From Anaerophilus nitritigenes (lineage in GTDB: Bacteria; Bacillota; Clostridia; Peptostreptococcales; Thermotaleaceae), in NCBI RefSeq assembly GCF_004138215.1, contig NZ_RYYS01000042.1, forward strand, positions 1 to 64,000: a stretch of DNA of 64,000 nucleotides, in the 5' to 3' direction. Below, piece after piece: positions 46,979 through 55,232 of this stretch (positions are counted from its first letter, which is position 1; every line of letters starts with the position of its first letter). The notes below the pieces were generated by a model. That model was given only the letters and a program-made list of their open reading frames with translations. It did no database searches and was not told where the DNA came from. Both the position numbers and the translations under genes were made by a program.

Positions 46979-47260
46979 ATGATGTATGAGAAGGAAAAGT
47001 ATCTTATTGTATTTACATCTAACTATCATGGATATTATATGGAGGAGCTATTTAGAAGAAACAATATTAAAAATACTTTTAGAAAGGCTCCAAGAGCTGT
47101 TGGACAGTCTTGTCATACAGCTATTTATATACAAGAAAAAGATTTAGAATTAGCAATAAAGCTTATTTTAAAATGTAAAATATTGCCTCAAGGGATTTAT
47201 GAAATTATTTCTAGAGGAAGTTTATTAGATTATAAAAAATTAGAGATTCAATATAAATAG
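46979..47260 (+). CDS. DUF3343 (putative Se/S carrier-like) protein
   Basis: This small 93-residue protein looks like the DUF3343 family (PF11823 type): YLIVFTSNYHGYYMEELFRRNNI, KAPRAVGQSCHTAIYIQEKDLELAIKLI. The single conserved cysteine in the GQSC segment corresponds to the proposed sulfur or selenium carrier residue. The family often lies near selenium metabolism genes, but none are here. I chose the ATG nine bases after GGAG; an ATG six bases earlier is too close to that site. It lies 14 bases before the repeat protein gene, so they may be co-transcribed. Confidence 0.75.
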   Translation: MMYEKEKYLIVFTSNYHGYYMEELFRRNNIKNTFRKAPRAVGQSCHTAIYIQEKDLELAIKLILKCKILPQGIYEIISRGSLLDYKKLEIQYK

Positions 47261-47274
47261 GAAGGAGAAGTAAT

Positions 47275-48642
47275 TTGGATAGACAAGTTAGAAGGAAGAA
47301 ATCCTACCCAGAAAGAGAAAATAGAAAAGCACAAGATCAAAGGTTTCATGTAGAAGGAGCTTCTACACAGGCAAATGGCCCTTATTCTCATGCAGAAGGG
47401 ATACAGTCGATTGCAAATGGAGATGGATCTCATGCACAAGGGATTCTAACAAAAGCAGATGGAGCAGCATCACATGCGGAAGGATTTTGTACCAATGCAA
47501 GTGGAGAAGGAGCTCATATAGAAGGTCAATTTGGAATGGCCAATGGAAAGGCTTCCCATGGAGAGGGGCAATCAAGTATAGCTTATGGAGAAGCCTCCCA
47601 TGCAGAAGGATGTTCAACAAAAGCAAACGGAGCTGCATCTCATTCAGAGGGAAGTAAAACAAAGGCAGATGGAGATAGTGCTCATGCACAGGGTTGGGAA
47701 ACACAGGCAAATGGTTTTGCATCTCATGCAGAGGGTATTGAAACCGTAGGGCAAGGAGATGCATCTCATGCACAGGGTTGGGAAACAAAAGCTATAGGAA
47801 TATGTTCTCATGCTCAAGGCATGAAGACAAGTGCAGAGGGAAGATATGCTCATGCTCAAGGAGATCATACAATAGCTAAAGGATTTTGTTCCCATGCTCA
47901 AGGATGTAAAACTATAGCAAGTGGTATGTATTCTCATGCTCAAGGAAAAGGTACCAACACAAATTATTTTCCTGGGACACATATTATGGGAAAAAATGGT
48001 AATGCAGATGCACCGTATTCTTGGTATATAGCTAATGGAATCAGTGAAAAAGTAAAGGGTATTGCTGGGAAATTAGTAGGGCAAACAGGGAATATGGATA
48101 TTGATGGAACATATGGAAGTTTCTATAATGGGTATGGAGAAATGTTTGAAACAATAGATGGAAAAGGTATAGATCCAGGATATTTTGTAACTTTATCAGG
48201 AAGGAAAATAAGAAAAGCCAATCATAAAGATGATTATATTTTAGGAGTTACTACAGAAAATATAGGAATGATGGGAGGAAGTAAAGAATTAAGATGGAAA
48301 AATAAGTATACTAGCAATGAATGGGGTGATGTGGAATATAAGAATATATTAGCTACACCAACACAAGATCAAGAAGGAAAAAATTTATATGAACCTTATC
48401 ATGAAACAGTACCCGTATTAAATCCAGATTGGGATGGAAGTAAGATGTATATACCAAGAAGAAATAGAGAAGAATGGATTTGTGTAGGTTTAGTGGGTCA
48501 AATTCTCGTAAGAGATGATGGAAATTGTAAAGTTAATGGATATTGCAAAGTAAATCATGATGGAATTGCAACAAATGCTTCTGTAGGATATAGAGTGTTA
48601 GAAAGGATTTCGCTGAATCAAATATTAATATTGCTAAGATAG
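47275..48642 (+). CDS. 14-residue head-repeat protein with peptidase G2 autocleavage-type domain
   Basis: The 455-residue protein has three parts: a basic N-terminus (1-23), a repeat region (24-224), and a C-terminal domain. The repeats keep an exact 14-residue period with an SHAEG/SHAQG core and an A-x-G turn, as in YadA-like trimeric head repeats, which form left-handed beta rolls. The C-terminal part (about 295-455; YFVTLSGRKIRKANHKDDYILGV, ILVRDDGNCKVNGYCKV) resembles the peptidase G2 intramolecular cleavage domain of phage appendages. There is no signal peptide or membrane anchor, so secretion is unlikely to be Sec-dependent; assembly in the mother cell onto the spore is plausible. The start is TTG after AAGGAG. 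Confidence 0.85.
   Translation: MDRQVRRKKSYPERENRKAQDQRFHVEGASTQANGPYSHAEGIQSIANGDGSHAQGILTKADGAASHAEGFCTNASGEGAHIEGQFGMANGKASHGEGQSSIAYGEASHAEGCSTKANGAASHSEGSKTKADGDSAHAQGWETQANGFASHAEGIETVGQGDASHAQGWETKAIGICSHAQGMKTSAEGRYAHAQGDHTIAKGFCSHAQGCKTIASGMYSHAQGKGTNTNYFPGTHIMGKNGNADAPYSWYIANGISEKVKGIAGKLVGQTGNMDIDGTYGSFYNGYGEMFETIDGKGIDPGYFVTLSGRKIRKANHKDDYILGVTTENIGMMGGSKELRWKNKYTSNEWGDVEYKNILATPTQDQEGKNLYEPYHETVPVLNPDWDGSKMYIPRRNREEWICVGLVGQILVRDDGNCKVNGYCKVNHDGIATNASVGYRVLERISLNQILILLR
47344..47946 (+). repeat. 42-bp coding repeats (15 units)
   Basis: Fifteen units encode 14 residues each, with no insertions or deletions between the first core (FHVEG at residue 24) and the last (SHAQG at residue 220). 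DNA similarity between units is partial, concentrated at TCTCATGCA(G/C)A. A degenerate further unit (THIMG) follows one residue out of register. Confidence 0.9.
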
Positions 48643-48671
48643 AAAAGGTCTTATTATAGACCTTTTCTTTT
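48641..48671 (+). terminator. Terminator after the repeat protein gene
   Basis: AGAAAAGGTCT pairs with AGACCTTTTCT around a short loop, followed by a T-run, directly at the stop codon. Confidence 0.85.
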
Positions 48672-48729
48672 GGAATAACTATTGCTACACTATCATATAA
48701 TGAATGGAAAAAGAATGAGGGGTGATGAG

Positions 48730-49635
48730 ATGAAGGAAAGAAGGTTATCTTCTATTTTAGAGATGGATGAAAATATAAAAGTATATAAAGATGGAAATTA
48801 CAACAGTTTAGGTTTTATTAAGGAACATGAAAAAGAGAGATTGTTAGTATTTTTAAATGATGAAAAGTATTTATCTGATTTGGAAAAGAATCCTAATATT
48901 AGCTGTGTAATTTGTTCTGAAAATATTTTAGAAAAAATAAAAAATAAAGATATAGGTATATGTATAGCAAATGATCCAAAGATTACCTTTTATAGATTGC
49001 ATAATTATTTAGCAAAAAATACAGAGTTTTATGGAAAAAATTTCAGTAGTCAAATTAGTAAAACAGCACACATTCATCCAACAGCATATGTATCTGATCA
49101 AAACGTAATTATAAAAGATGGAGTAAAAATAGGACCCAATGTGACTATATTAGATAATGTATATATTGGAGAGGATACGATCATAAGAGCAGGATGTGTG
49201 ATAGGGACAGAGGGATTTCAGTTTGCAAGAATAGAAGACGATATTTTACCTATAGTTCATGCAGGAAAAGTAATCATTCATGATCATATAGAATTTCAAG
49301 CCAATTGTTGCGTGTCCAAAGGAATTTTTGGTGAGGCTACAGAAATAGGACAAAAATGCAAATTTGATAATTTAGTTCATATTGCTCATGGAGTACGTAT
49401 GGGAAAAAGATGTTTGGTTGCAGCAAATGCTATGATTGCAGGATATACAACTATTGGGGATGATGTATGGATAGGACCATCTGCAAGCATTAGCAATATG
49501 ATTTATATAGGAGATGGAGCCAATATAACAATAGGTGCAGTTGTAACAAAAAATGTAGGGGATAGACAATCTGTCAGTGGAAATTTTGCCATTGACCATG
49601 ATAGATTTATTTCTTTTTTAAAATCTATTCGATGA
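48730..49635 (+). CDS. LpxD-like left-handed beta-helix acyltransferase
   Basis: The 301-residue protein has an N-terminal uridine-binding-like domain (about 1-95) and hexapeptide repeats (about 100-280), such as TAHIHPTAYVSDQNVIIKDGVKIGPNVTI. LVHIAHGVRMG contains H217 and H220, matching the LpxD catalytic-histidine region, and the IGTEGFQFA segment is also LpxD-like. LpxD N-acylates UDP-3-O-acyl-glucosamine in lipid A synthesis, which Gram-positives normally lack. Here it probably N- or O-acylates an amino sugar made by the dehydrogenase and aminotransferase encoded nearby. The ATG follows AGGGGTGA. Confidence 0.82.
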   Translation: MKERRLSSILEMDENIKVYKDGNYNSLGFIKEHEKERLLVFLNDEKYLSDLEKNPNISCVICSENILEKIKNKDIGICIANDPKITFYRLHNYLAKNTEFYGKNFSSQISKTAHIHPTAYVSDQNVIIKDGVKIGPNVTILDNVYIGEDTIIRAGCVIGTEGFQFARIEDDILPIVHAGKVIIHDHIEFQANCCVSKGIFGEATEIGQKCKFDNLVHIAHGVRMGKRCLVAANAMIAGYTTIGDDVWIGPSASISNMIYIGDGANITIGAVVTKNVGDRQSVSGNFAIDHDRFISFLKSIR

Positions 49636-49650
49636 ATCAATGGCAAAATA

Positions 49651-50637
49651 TTATAGGATACCTTCCTTTTTTAAAGTATCTAACATATAAAGTACTCTAT
49701 TTTCATAGGAATGTTGTGATGCAATAGCATGACCTTGTGATTGTATTTTTTTTCGTTCTTCTGGATGACTTTTATAATAATGAATATAGCTAATTGTTTC
49801 TTCAGGAGATGAAGAAGCAATTAAATCATATCCTGGTTTGAAAATTTTTCTTACTACTAATGTATCAGAGGTAATTAAAAATCCTCCACATCCTAATATT
49901 TCGTAAGTTCTTTGAGTCAATTGTGTATGTTTATTTTGAAGACCTAAGATGATATCAGCAGAAGAATATACTTTGTTTGCATCTAAATAGTGTAGATATC
50001 CATGTATCCAATCTTTTGGAATTTCAATACCCATAATATTTTTCATCAATTCCCAATCATTCCCCCAAAAGTCAACCCGTATATTTTCTTTAATTAGTGG
50101 AGTAATTAAATTTTTGATGGATTGATGACGATAAAGATAAGGATATTGATTCAATATACTAGGATAAGGATTTGCAATCACAGCAATAGAACACTTATAT
50201 TTAGGATCAGGATCTGTTTTATAATGAATATTAGGAAGATATCCATAGTCCATATGAGCAGATTTAAATCCTAATTTTTTAAAATATTCTACTCTTTCTT
50301 TACATATAGTAAATACAAAATGAGGACGAACAGTTCTTATATAAGGAAGGACTACTGTATCTGTATGATCAGGATCTTCTAAGGACCAATAAATATGAGG
50401 AATATTTGTCTTTGGAATATGTTTTGCAATCCAATGATAATATTGAGGAGTCTGATAAATTCCCCATCCCATAGAGATAATAAGATCAGGATGAAATTCA
50501 TGGATCATTTGAGGAATATGATGTTCTGCTTGTAGGCCTTTTATTCCAGAAATTTTTACTTCGTGTCCTAGATTTTTAAAGGCTTGAGGTAGTAGATATT
50601 CCCATACCACACTATACTCAATAAAAAATATACGCAA
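49651..50637 (-). CDS. CgeB-like glycosyltransferase
   Basis: The 328-residue protein resembles CgeB, a spore-surface glycosyltransferase family with a GT-B fold. The N-terminal domain (IFFIEYSVVWEYLLPQAFKNLGHEV, DLIISMGWG, HIYWSLEDPDHTD) and the C-terminal domain (VYSSADIILGLQNKHTQLTQRTYEILGCGGFLITS) both fit. The second is the sugar-nucleotide binding region with the conserved glutamate. In Bacillus, CgeB is made late in sporulation and acts on the outer spore layer. It is first to last in a minus-strand set with a dehydrogenase and an aminotransferase. The ATG follows GGAGGTGC. Confidence 0.85.
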   Translation of the reverse strand: MRIFFIEYSVVWEYLLPQAFKNLGHEVKISGIKGLQAEHHIPQMIHEFHPDLIISMGWGIYQTPQYYHWIAKHIPKTNIPHIYWSLEDPDHTDTVVLPYIRTVRPHFVFTICKERVEYFKKLGFKSAHMDYGYLPNIHYKTDPDPKYKCSIAVIANPYPSILNQYPYLYRHQSIKNLITPLIKENIRVDFWGNDWELMKNIMGIEIPKDWIHGYLHYLDANKVYSSADIILGLQNKHTQLTQRTYEILGCGGFLITSDTLVVRKIFKPGYDLIASSSPEETISYIHYYKSHPEERKKIQSQGHAIASQHSYENRVLYMLDTLKKEGIL

Positions 50638-50678
50638 TATAGCACCTCCTTCTCATGGATCAATTTGGTATAGCATAA

Positions 50679-50719
50679 TGTAAAATCTCTATCACAAGAT
50701 AGAGATTTTACATTTTTTT
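50679..50719. terminator. Strong hairpin after the Gfo/Idh gene
   Basis: A 15-bp perfect stem (TGTAAAATCTCTATC with its complement) and a 4-nt loop, followed on the plus strand by seven Ts. It contains the stop codon region of the minus-strand dehydrogenase gene. The T-run faces plus-strand transcription, while minus-strand transcripts leave through TTATGC, so the expected direction is unclear. Confidence 0.65.
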
Positions 50720-51658
50720 AATTTTTGTTAAAATCCTATTTGCAGTGACTAAATTTTTAAAACCATCATATCCATCTACAAAAGGAGTTTTATTCATTTG
50801 TATATTTCTTATAAAGGAAAGGATCTCATTTTTTAAAGGATTTGTATTAGGAATATATATTTTTTTAAAGATTTGATCTAAAGAATATTTTCTTTGAATA
50901 TCTATATGAGAACATCTTGAAATGGTTATAGATTTTTTTAGAAAGTCTACATCGATATAGGCATTTTTTGCATGAATGATAAGTTTTCTTACCCTTTCTT
51001 CTGTGATACGACTAGCAGTAAGACTGACTAAAATATCATTTTCATATTCAATAAGGGCTTGGGCATAATCTATGGATTCATGGCTATAAACAGATTTTCC
51101 TTGTGATAAAATATTTTTGATAGAGGAACCTAAAAGATAATGCATAATATCTATATCATGAATCATAAGATCGTGAATGACATCAGTATCATATATTCTA
51201 TTGGTATAAGGACTAAGGCGTTTAAATTCTAAAGAGATAATTTCTTCATCCTTTAGAATTTCTAAAAGCTTATCTACGACTGGATTAAATCTTTCAATGT
51301 GACCAACTTGTAAAATGACTTTATTTTCTTTACATACTTCTATTAATTTTTTAGCTTCTTTAGGAGTGTTACAAATAGGTTTCTCCACTAAAATATGTTT
51401 TTTTTCTTTTCCACATAATACACCGTAATAAAAGTGTAAAGAGGTAGGAACACAAATAATAACAGCATCTACTTTCTTTAATAAATCATCTATTTCTGAA
51501 AAAAAAAGGATATTGTATTGACTAGATGCTTTTTCTCCTTGTATAGGATCAATATCAAAAAAACCTATTAAGTTTAAATTTTTAATTTCTTGACATACTT
51601 GTATATGCTTTTGTCCCATGTTTCCTGCTCCTATAACCCCTATATTTAAATTATTCAT
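50708..51658 (-). CDS. Gfo/Idh/MocA-type sugar-nucleotide dehydrogenase
   Basis: The 316-residue NAD(P)-dependent oxidoreductase has the Rossmann motif IGVIGAGNMGQKHIQ at its start, the catalytic EKPICNTPKEA motif with lysine near residue 92, and DLMIHDIDIMHYLLG with the paired histidines near 175. Members that work with DegT aminotransferases, such as GnnA or WlbA, oxidise the 3-hydroxyl of a UDP-sugar. Its start overlaps the end of the aminotransferase gene by eight bases (ATG preceded by TTGAGG), so the two are coupled. I infer UDP-3-keto-sugar formation; the exact substrate is unknown. Confidence 0.85.
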   Translation of the reverse strand: MNNLNIGVIGAGNMGQKHIQVCQEIKNLNLIGFFDIDPIQGEKASSQYNILFFSEIDDLLKKVDAVIICVPTSLHFYYGVLCGKEKKHILVEKPICNTPKEAKKLIEVCKENKVILQVGHIERFNPVVDKLLEILKDEEIISLEFKRLSPYTNRIYDTDVIHDLMIHDIDIMHYLLGSSIKNILSQGKSVYSHESIDYAQALIEYENDILVSLTASRITEERVRKLIIHAKNAYIDVDFLKKSITISRCSHIDIQRKYSLDQIFKKIYIPNTNPLKNEILSFIRNIQMNKTPFVDGYDGFKNLVTANRILTKIKKM

Positions 51659-52733
51659 AAAGATTGATGACCTCAACAACTTTTAAAAGTTCGTCTTTAG
51701 ACAAAAGAGGGTGTACAGGGATGGATACAACTTCTTGACTGACTTTAAGAGTTATAGGAGTAGTGTTAGGGTCATATCCAAGTTCTTTATAATAAGGCTG
51801 AGCATTGAGTGGGGTAGGATAATAAATACCATATCCAACATTATTTTTTTCTAAATGTTTTATGAATTGAGCACGATCTTTTACTTTTAGTGTATATTGA
51901 TGATACACAGGATCACACTTAGAAGGTACAACAGGAAGTTTGACTTGATTATTTTTTATATGGTTATTATAAAATTTTGCATTTTCTTTTCTTTTGTTAT
52001 TAAAATCATTTAATTTATTTAATTGTTCAATTCCTAAAGCTGCCGCAATATTTGTCATTCTAAAGTTATAACCAAGCTGTGTATGAATATATCTTTCTTT
52101 TTGACCATGACTGATGAGTCTTTGTAAATTTTCATAAATGCTTTTATTTTTTGTAAGAATCATTCCACCTTCTCCAGTAGTCATATTTTTAGTTGGATAA
52201 AAGCTATAAGCAGATGTAGTGCCAAAAGTTCCTACGTATTGATCATTATATTTTGCCTCATGGGCTTGGGCACAATCTTCTATAAGAAGTAAATTGTATT
52301 TTTTTACAAGCTTCATAATCCTTTCCATATTACAAGGAAGTCCAAACAAGTGTACAATTAATATTCCTTTAATATCGTTATGAATTTTTAAAAGTTCTTC
52401 TACATGATTTACATCTATATTGAAGGTATCAGGATCAATATCAGCAAAAACGGGAATGGCTCCTTCAAATAATAAACTGTTGGCAGTAGCTGCAAAGGTA
52501 AAAGGGGTGGTGATAATCTTGTCTCCTTTCTTAATATTACATGCAATGATTGCTGCATGGAGAGCTGTTGTTCCAGAGGATGTAGCTACTCCATAAGGCA
52601 TATGAAAATAGGTTGCAAAATTATTTTCAAAATCTGAAACAGTTTGACCAGATGCTATATTTCCACTTTTTAAGATTTGTTGCACATGAAATATTTCTTC
52701 AGTTCCAATACTGGGTTTTGCAATTGGAATCAT
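51651..52733 (-). CDS. DegT/DnrJ/EryC1-type sugar aminotransferase
   Basis: The 360-residue PLP enzyme transfers an amino group to a keto sugar nucleotide. Landmarks are MIPIAKPSIGTEE, TSSGTTALHAAIIA near residue 51, LLIEDCAQAHEA near 149, and the PLP lysine K182 in SFYPTKNMTTGEGG, and the sugar-binding NFRMTNIAAALG follows. Its coupling to a Gfo/Idh dehydrogenase resembles GnnB or WlbE pairs that make 3-amino sugars. A CDP-4-keto-6-deoxyglucose substrate from the RfbF/RfbG pair nearby is an alternative. The ATG is chosen after AAAGGAG. Confidence 0.9.
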   Translation of the reverse strand: MIPIAKPSIGTEEIFHVQQILKSGNIASGQTVSDFENNFATYFHMPYGVATSSGTTALHAAIIACNIKKGDKIITTPFTFAATANSLLFEGAIPVFADIDPDTFNIDVNHVEELLKIHNDIKGILIVHLFGLPCNMERIMKLVKKYNLLLIEDCAQAHEAKYNDQYVGTFGTTSAYSFYPTKNMTTGEGGMILTKNKSIYENLQRLISHGQKERYIHTQLGYNFRMTNIAAALGIEQLNKLNDFNNKRKENAKFYNNHIKNNQVKLPVVPSKCDPVYHQYTLKVKDRAQFIKHLEKNNVGYGIYYPTPLNAQPYYKELGYDPNTTPITLKVSQEVVSIPVHPLLSKDELLKVVEVINLYE

Positions 52734-52853
52734 TGAATCTACTCCTTTATATATAAATTTGAACAAACATGTCTTCTTGATTTATCATATACTTAGAGTG
52801 TTTTTTTTGTGTCATAATTTTCTCTGTAATTAAAATAAATAGGCATAAAATGC

Positions 52854-54194
52854 CTATCCCAAAATTTTTTGAATCCAGTTTTTATTTTTATGATCTTCTA
52901 ATTCTTTTTTTAAATTATTATTTTCTTTTTTATATTCTTCTAAAAGAAAAGATAATTCTTCATATTCCTTTGAGAGTTGATTGATTTTTTCTTGATAGAT
53001 TTCACTATTTTTTCTTATTCTATCTACATATTCTTTATTTTGTATTTCAAGGCGATTGATTTCTTCTTTCAAGTAATTAATATTTCCTTGTAATGCCTGT
53101 AAGAGTTTAGTTTTATTTTCTAGTTCATTATTTTTTTTGTATAATTCTCCTTTTAAGTTGTTAGATGGTTTCTTATTATTCAAACTTATAAAAGAAGGAG
53201 TATGAATAGGAATAATGTCATATGAAGCTTTTGATAATAGATAATTTCCTTCATAAGGAATCAAAAAAGAGTGATTACTTTTAATGAATTTAATGATAAA
53301 GATATCATCAGAAGAAGTATCTATAGTAGATGGTTTGCTCCAAACACTAGATATATTTGTGAATGGTTTAGAAGAATAATAAATAGTATTATCTATTATT
53401 CCATAAGAAGTAATAAGGTTTTTTTGTAACAAAAGAATGCAATTTATAAAGGGTGTAGGATTACTTATAATGACTTGTGGATCATCAGAAGGATATTGAT
53501 TTTGTTTAATAGATATATATTTTATACAATATGATTTTTTTTCTTTATCTGTAAACACAATATGAATGGTATTTTTATCATCTATGAGAGCATCAAGTAA
53601 AAAATTTTTTAAAAATATACAATGACATAAGAAAAAAGGGTCTTCCCAATCGTCATTTTCAATAGAAAGCTTTGTAAGCATTAAATCATAAATCATATTT
53701 TGTTTTTTTAAGTAAATACAATAAAGATTATTATAAATATCTTTTATTAGAATATAGGGTTTGATTTCTTCTTTTAAATAAAGACGATGAATGACTTCTT
53801 TTTTCCATAATTCATCTTGTCGGTAGTAAGAAAGAATAGACCATTCAAAAGGAGAAGAAAGATTATGCCAAGAAAATAAGATATAAGGGCAATCCCCAAA
53901 AAGTTTAATACTAACATATTTAAACTCTTCTAATTCAAAATTTACCTCGTATAACAAATAAAAAGACCATTCATTGTTTTTTTCATACATATAAAAGAGC
54001 TTTCCTTTTTCATCTAAAATTACAATTCCTATATGATCACTTTTATTGATATCCACATCAAATTCAAGTATTTTTTTTTCATATAAGATAATATCTTCTT
54101 CTTGATAATGATAATGAAGAAGATTTTGATCATCCATATAAAACCGTACCGTCTCTTTATTAATATTTAAAATAATATTTTTAGAAAAGGACAT
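52854..54194 (-). CDS. Hypothetical beta-rich protein with C-terminal coiled coil (paralogue 1)
   Basis: I do not recognise a named family. The 446-residue protein has a long N-terminal region (about 1-330) of repeated aromatic-rich strands, in phrases such as LFYMYEKNNEWSFYLLYEV and TIHIVFTDKEKKSYCIKYI. These suggest a beta-propeller, with each blade near 45-50 residues. The C-terminal 100 residues are a coiled coil (LQGNINYLKEEINRLEIQ, LEEYKKENNNLKKELEDH) ending KNWIQKILG. No signal peptide is present. It is related in layout to the gene at 55230-56561. The ATG is chosen about seven bases after AGGTAGGTG. The upstream DNA contains a sigma-K/E-like -10 (CATAATGTA on the minus strand). Confidence 0.65.
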   Translation of the reverse strand: MSFSKNIILNINKETVRFYMDDQNLLHYHYQEEDIILYEKKILEFDVDINKSDHIGIVILDEKGKLFYMYEKNNEWSFYLLYEVNFELEEFKYVSIKLFGDCPYILFSWHNLSSPFEWSILSYYRQDELWKKEVIHRLYLKEEIKPYILIKDIYNNLYCIYLKKQNMIYDLMLTKLSIENDDWEDPFFLCHCIFLKNFLLDALIDDKNTIHIVFTDKEKKSYCIKYISIKQNQYPSDDPQVIISNPTPFINCILLLQKNLITSYGIIDNTIYYSSKPFTNISSVWSKPSTIDTSSDDIFIIKFIKSNHSFLIPYEGNYLLSKASYDIIPIHTPSFISLNNKKPSNNLKGELYKKNNELENKTKLLQALQGNINYLKEEINRLEIQNKEYVDRIRKNSEIYQEKINQLSKEYEELSFLLEEYKKENNNLKKELEDHKNKNWIQKILG

Positions 54195-54278
54195 GATCAT
54201 CACCTACCTATTTTAAATATATTAATAATGAAACTACATTATGAAAAAGATTTTATAAAGAATTTATGAATTTGAATC

Positions 54279-54306
54279 ACCAAAAGAAGTTTAGATACAT
54301 AATATA
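54279..54306 (+). promoter_or_regulatory. Candidate sigma-K-type promoter
   Basis: AC at 54279-54280 and CATAATATA at 54298-54306 are 17 bases apart and match the mother-cell sigma-K pattern AC-N16/17-CATAnnnTA. It lies about 65 bases before the start of the cysteine-motif protein gene. In AT-rich DNA chance matches are common. Confidence 0.4.
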
Positions 54307-54370
54307 CAAGTAAAGAAACATGATTCATACCTACTTAAAAAGTATTTTATGGGTAGAAGGGGGAAAATAT

Positions 54371-55192
54371 ATGTATAAGTCAACATCTTGTGGAACGAGC
54401 ATATACACTCCTGGTGTAATTCCAGAAGAATTAAGAGAACAATTTGGAAATGCATGTGAATTAGTATGTGTTCAAATTCCAAAAGTTTATGATTCCTGTT
54501 TATTAAGAGTATGTTTAGTAGGGAATGATAGAAAATCAAAATCAAAAGAAGGTATTTTATTTGATCCAGATCTTAAAGTAAGAATTGATTGTAGTGCAGA
54601 TGGTATTGTAAATCCAAGAGTAGTTGGAATTGTACCAGGATCTTTTAAAGTATTGGATAAAAAAAGTATGTCATCAGATCCAGATAGAAAGTTTATTACT
54701 TTCACTTATCAATTAAGAATTTTATATGATATTGTATTTGATGATGGAACTATTTCTAGGGATAATGAGCTTTTATTAAGAAGAAGTGAAACAGTAGGGC
54801 CTCTATATTGCCCAGAATCATTAGCTATTATTAGAGAGAGCAAGGTAGATCAATCAGGAATTGTTCATCCACCTGAAGATGTAGATGATAATATTGTAAA
54901 ACTAGAGATTATAGCAAAAGTTTTAGATGCACAAATTATAAGGGATGATTGTAAGACACCTTGTGATCCTTATGATGATCAATGCTTTGCAGTATTTACA
55001 GTAGGGATTTATCATATTATAAAATGCGAATTGATTGTACAATTAGTAATACCAGCATTTGGATTCTGTCCACCACCTGCTCCATGTGAAAGAATGGGAG
55101 AGCCTTGTGAGATATTCAATCAAGAGTTACCACCAGATTTCTTCCCACCACAATTAGATAATTTTATTACAGGACCTGGAATAGATTGCTAA
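54371..55192 (+). CDS. Hypothetical cysteine-motif protein, possible spore-surface component (1)
   Basis: The 273-residue protein is unnamed. Residues 32-48 carry VCVQIPKVYDSCLLRVC, the pattern VCx4KVYx5RxC shared with the protein at 56760-57467. The middle (about 60-200) looks like all-beta sequence, with FDPDLKVRIDCSADG and FTYQLRILYDIVFDDGT. The C-terminal part is cysteine- and proline-rich (CKTPCDPYDDQCF, FGFCPPPAPCERMGEPCEIF). The KVYD motif resembles DUF3794/SPOCS-type spore proteins, at low confidence. I chose the ATG after GAAGGGGGA. It has no signal peptide, faces two minus-strand paralogues and is followed by a bidirectional terminator. Confidence 0.6.
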   Translation: MYKSTSCGTSIYTPGVIPEELREQFGNACELVCVQIPKVYDSCLLRVCLVGNDRKSKSKEGILFDPDLKVRIDCSADGIVNPRVVGIVPGSFKVLDKKSMSSDPDRKFITFTYQLRILYDIVFDDGTISRDNELLLRRSETVGPLYCPESLAIIRESKVDQSGIVHPPEDVDDNIVKLEIIAKVLDAQIIRDDCKTPCDPYDDQCFAVFTVGIYHIIKCELIVQLVIPAFGFCPPPAPCERMGEPCEIFNQELPPDFFPPQLDNFITGPGIDC

Positions 55193-55199
55193 ATCAAAT

Positions 55200-55232
55200 A
55201 AAAATGCACTGAATACTTTCAGTGCATTTTTA
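55200..55232. terminator. Bidirectional terminator between converging genes
   Basis: A 13-bp perfect stem AAAAATGCACTGA/TCAGTGCATTTTT with a short loop. It lies between the plus-strand cysteine-motif gene and the minus-strand paralogue and can serve both. Confidence 0.88.

Noticed and set aside
47363-47982. Minus-strand frames and a CRISPR-like periodic repeat
   Set aside because: The 42-bp period encodes a perfect 14-residue protein repeat in the plus frame, with no constant repeat and variable spacer pattern. The antisense frames are a by-product of the repeats.
48730-49635. A real lipid A biosynthesis gene
   Set aside because: No other lpx gene is in the window and the organism looks Gram-positive. 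The enzyme is more likely to acylate another amino sugar.
50708-52733. Inositol catabolism or general sugar degradation
   Set aside because: The dehydrogenase overlaps a DegT aminotransferase gene and lies among glycosyltransferases, which points to sugar-nucleotide synthesis instead.
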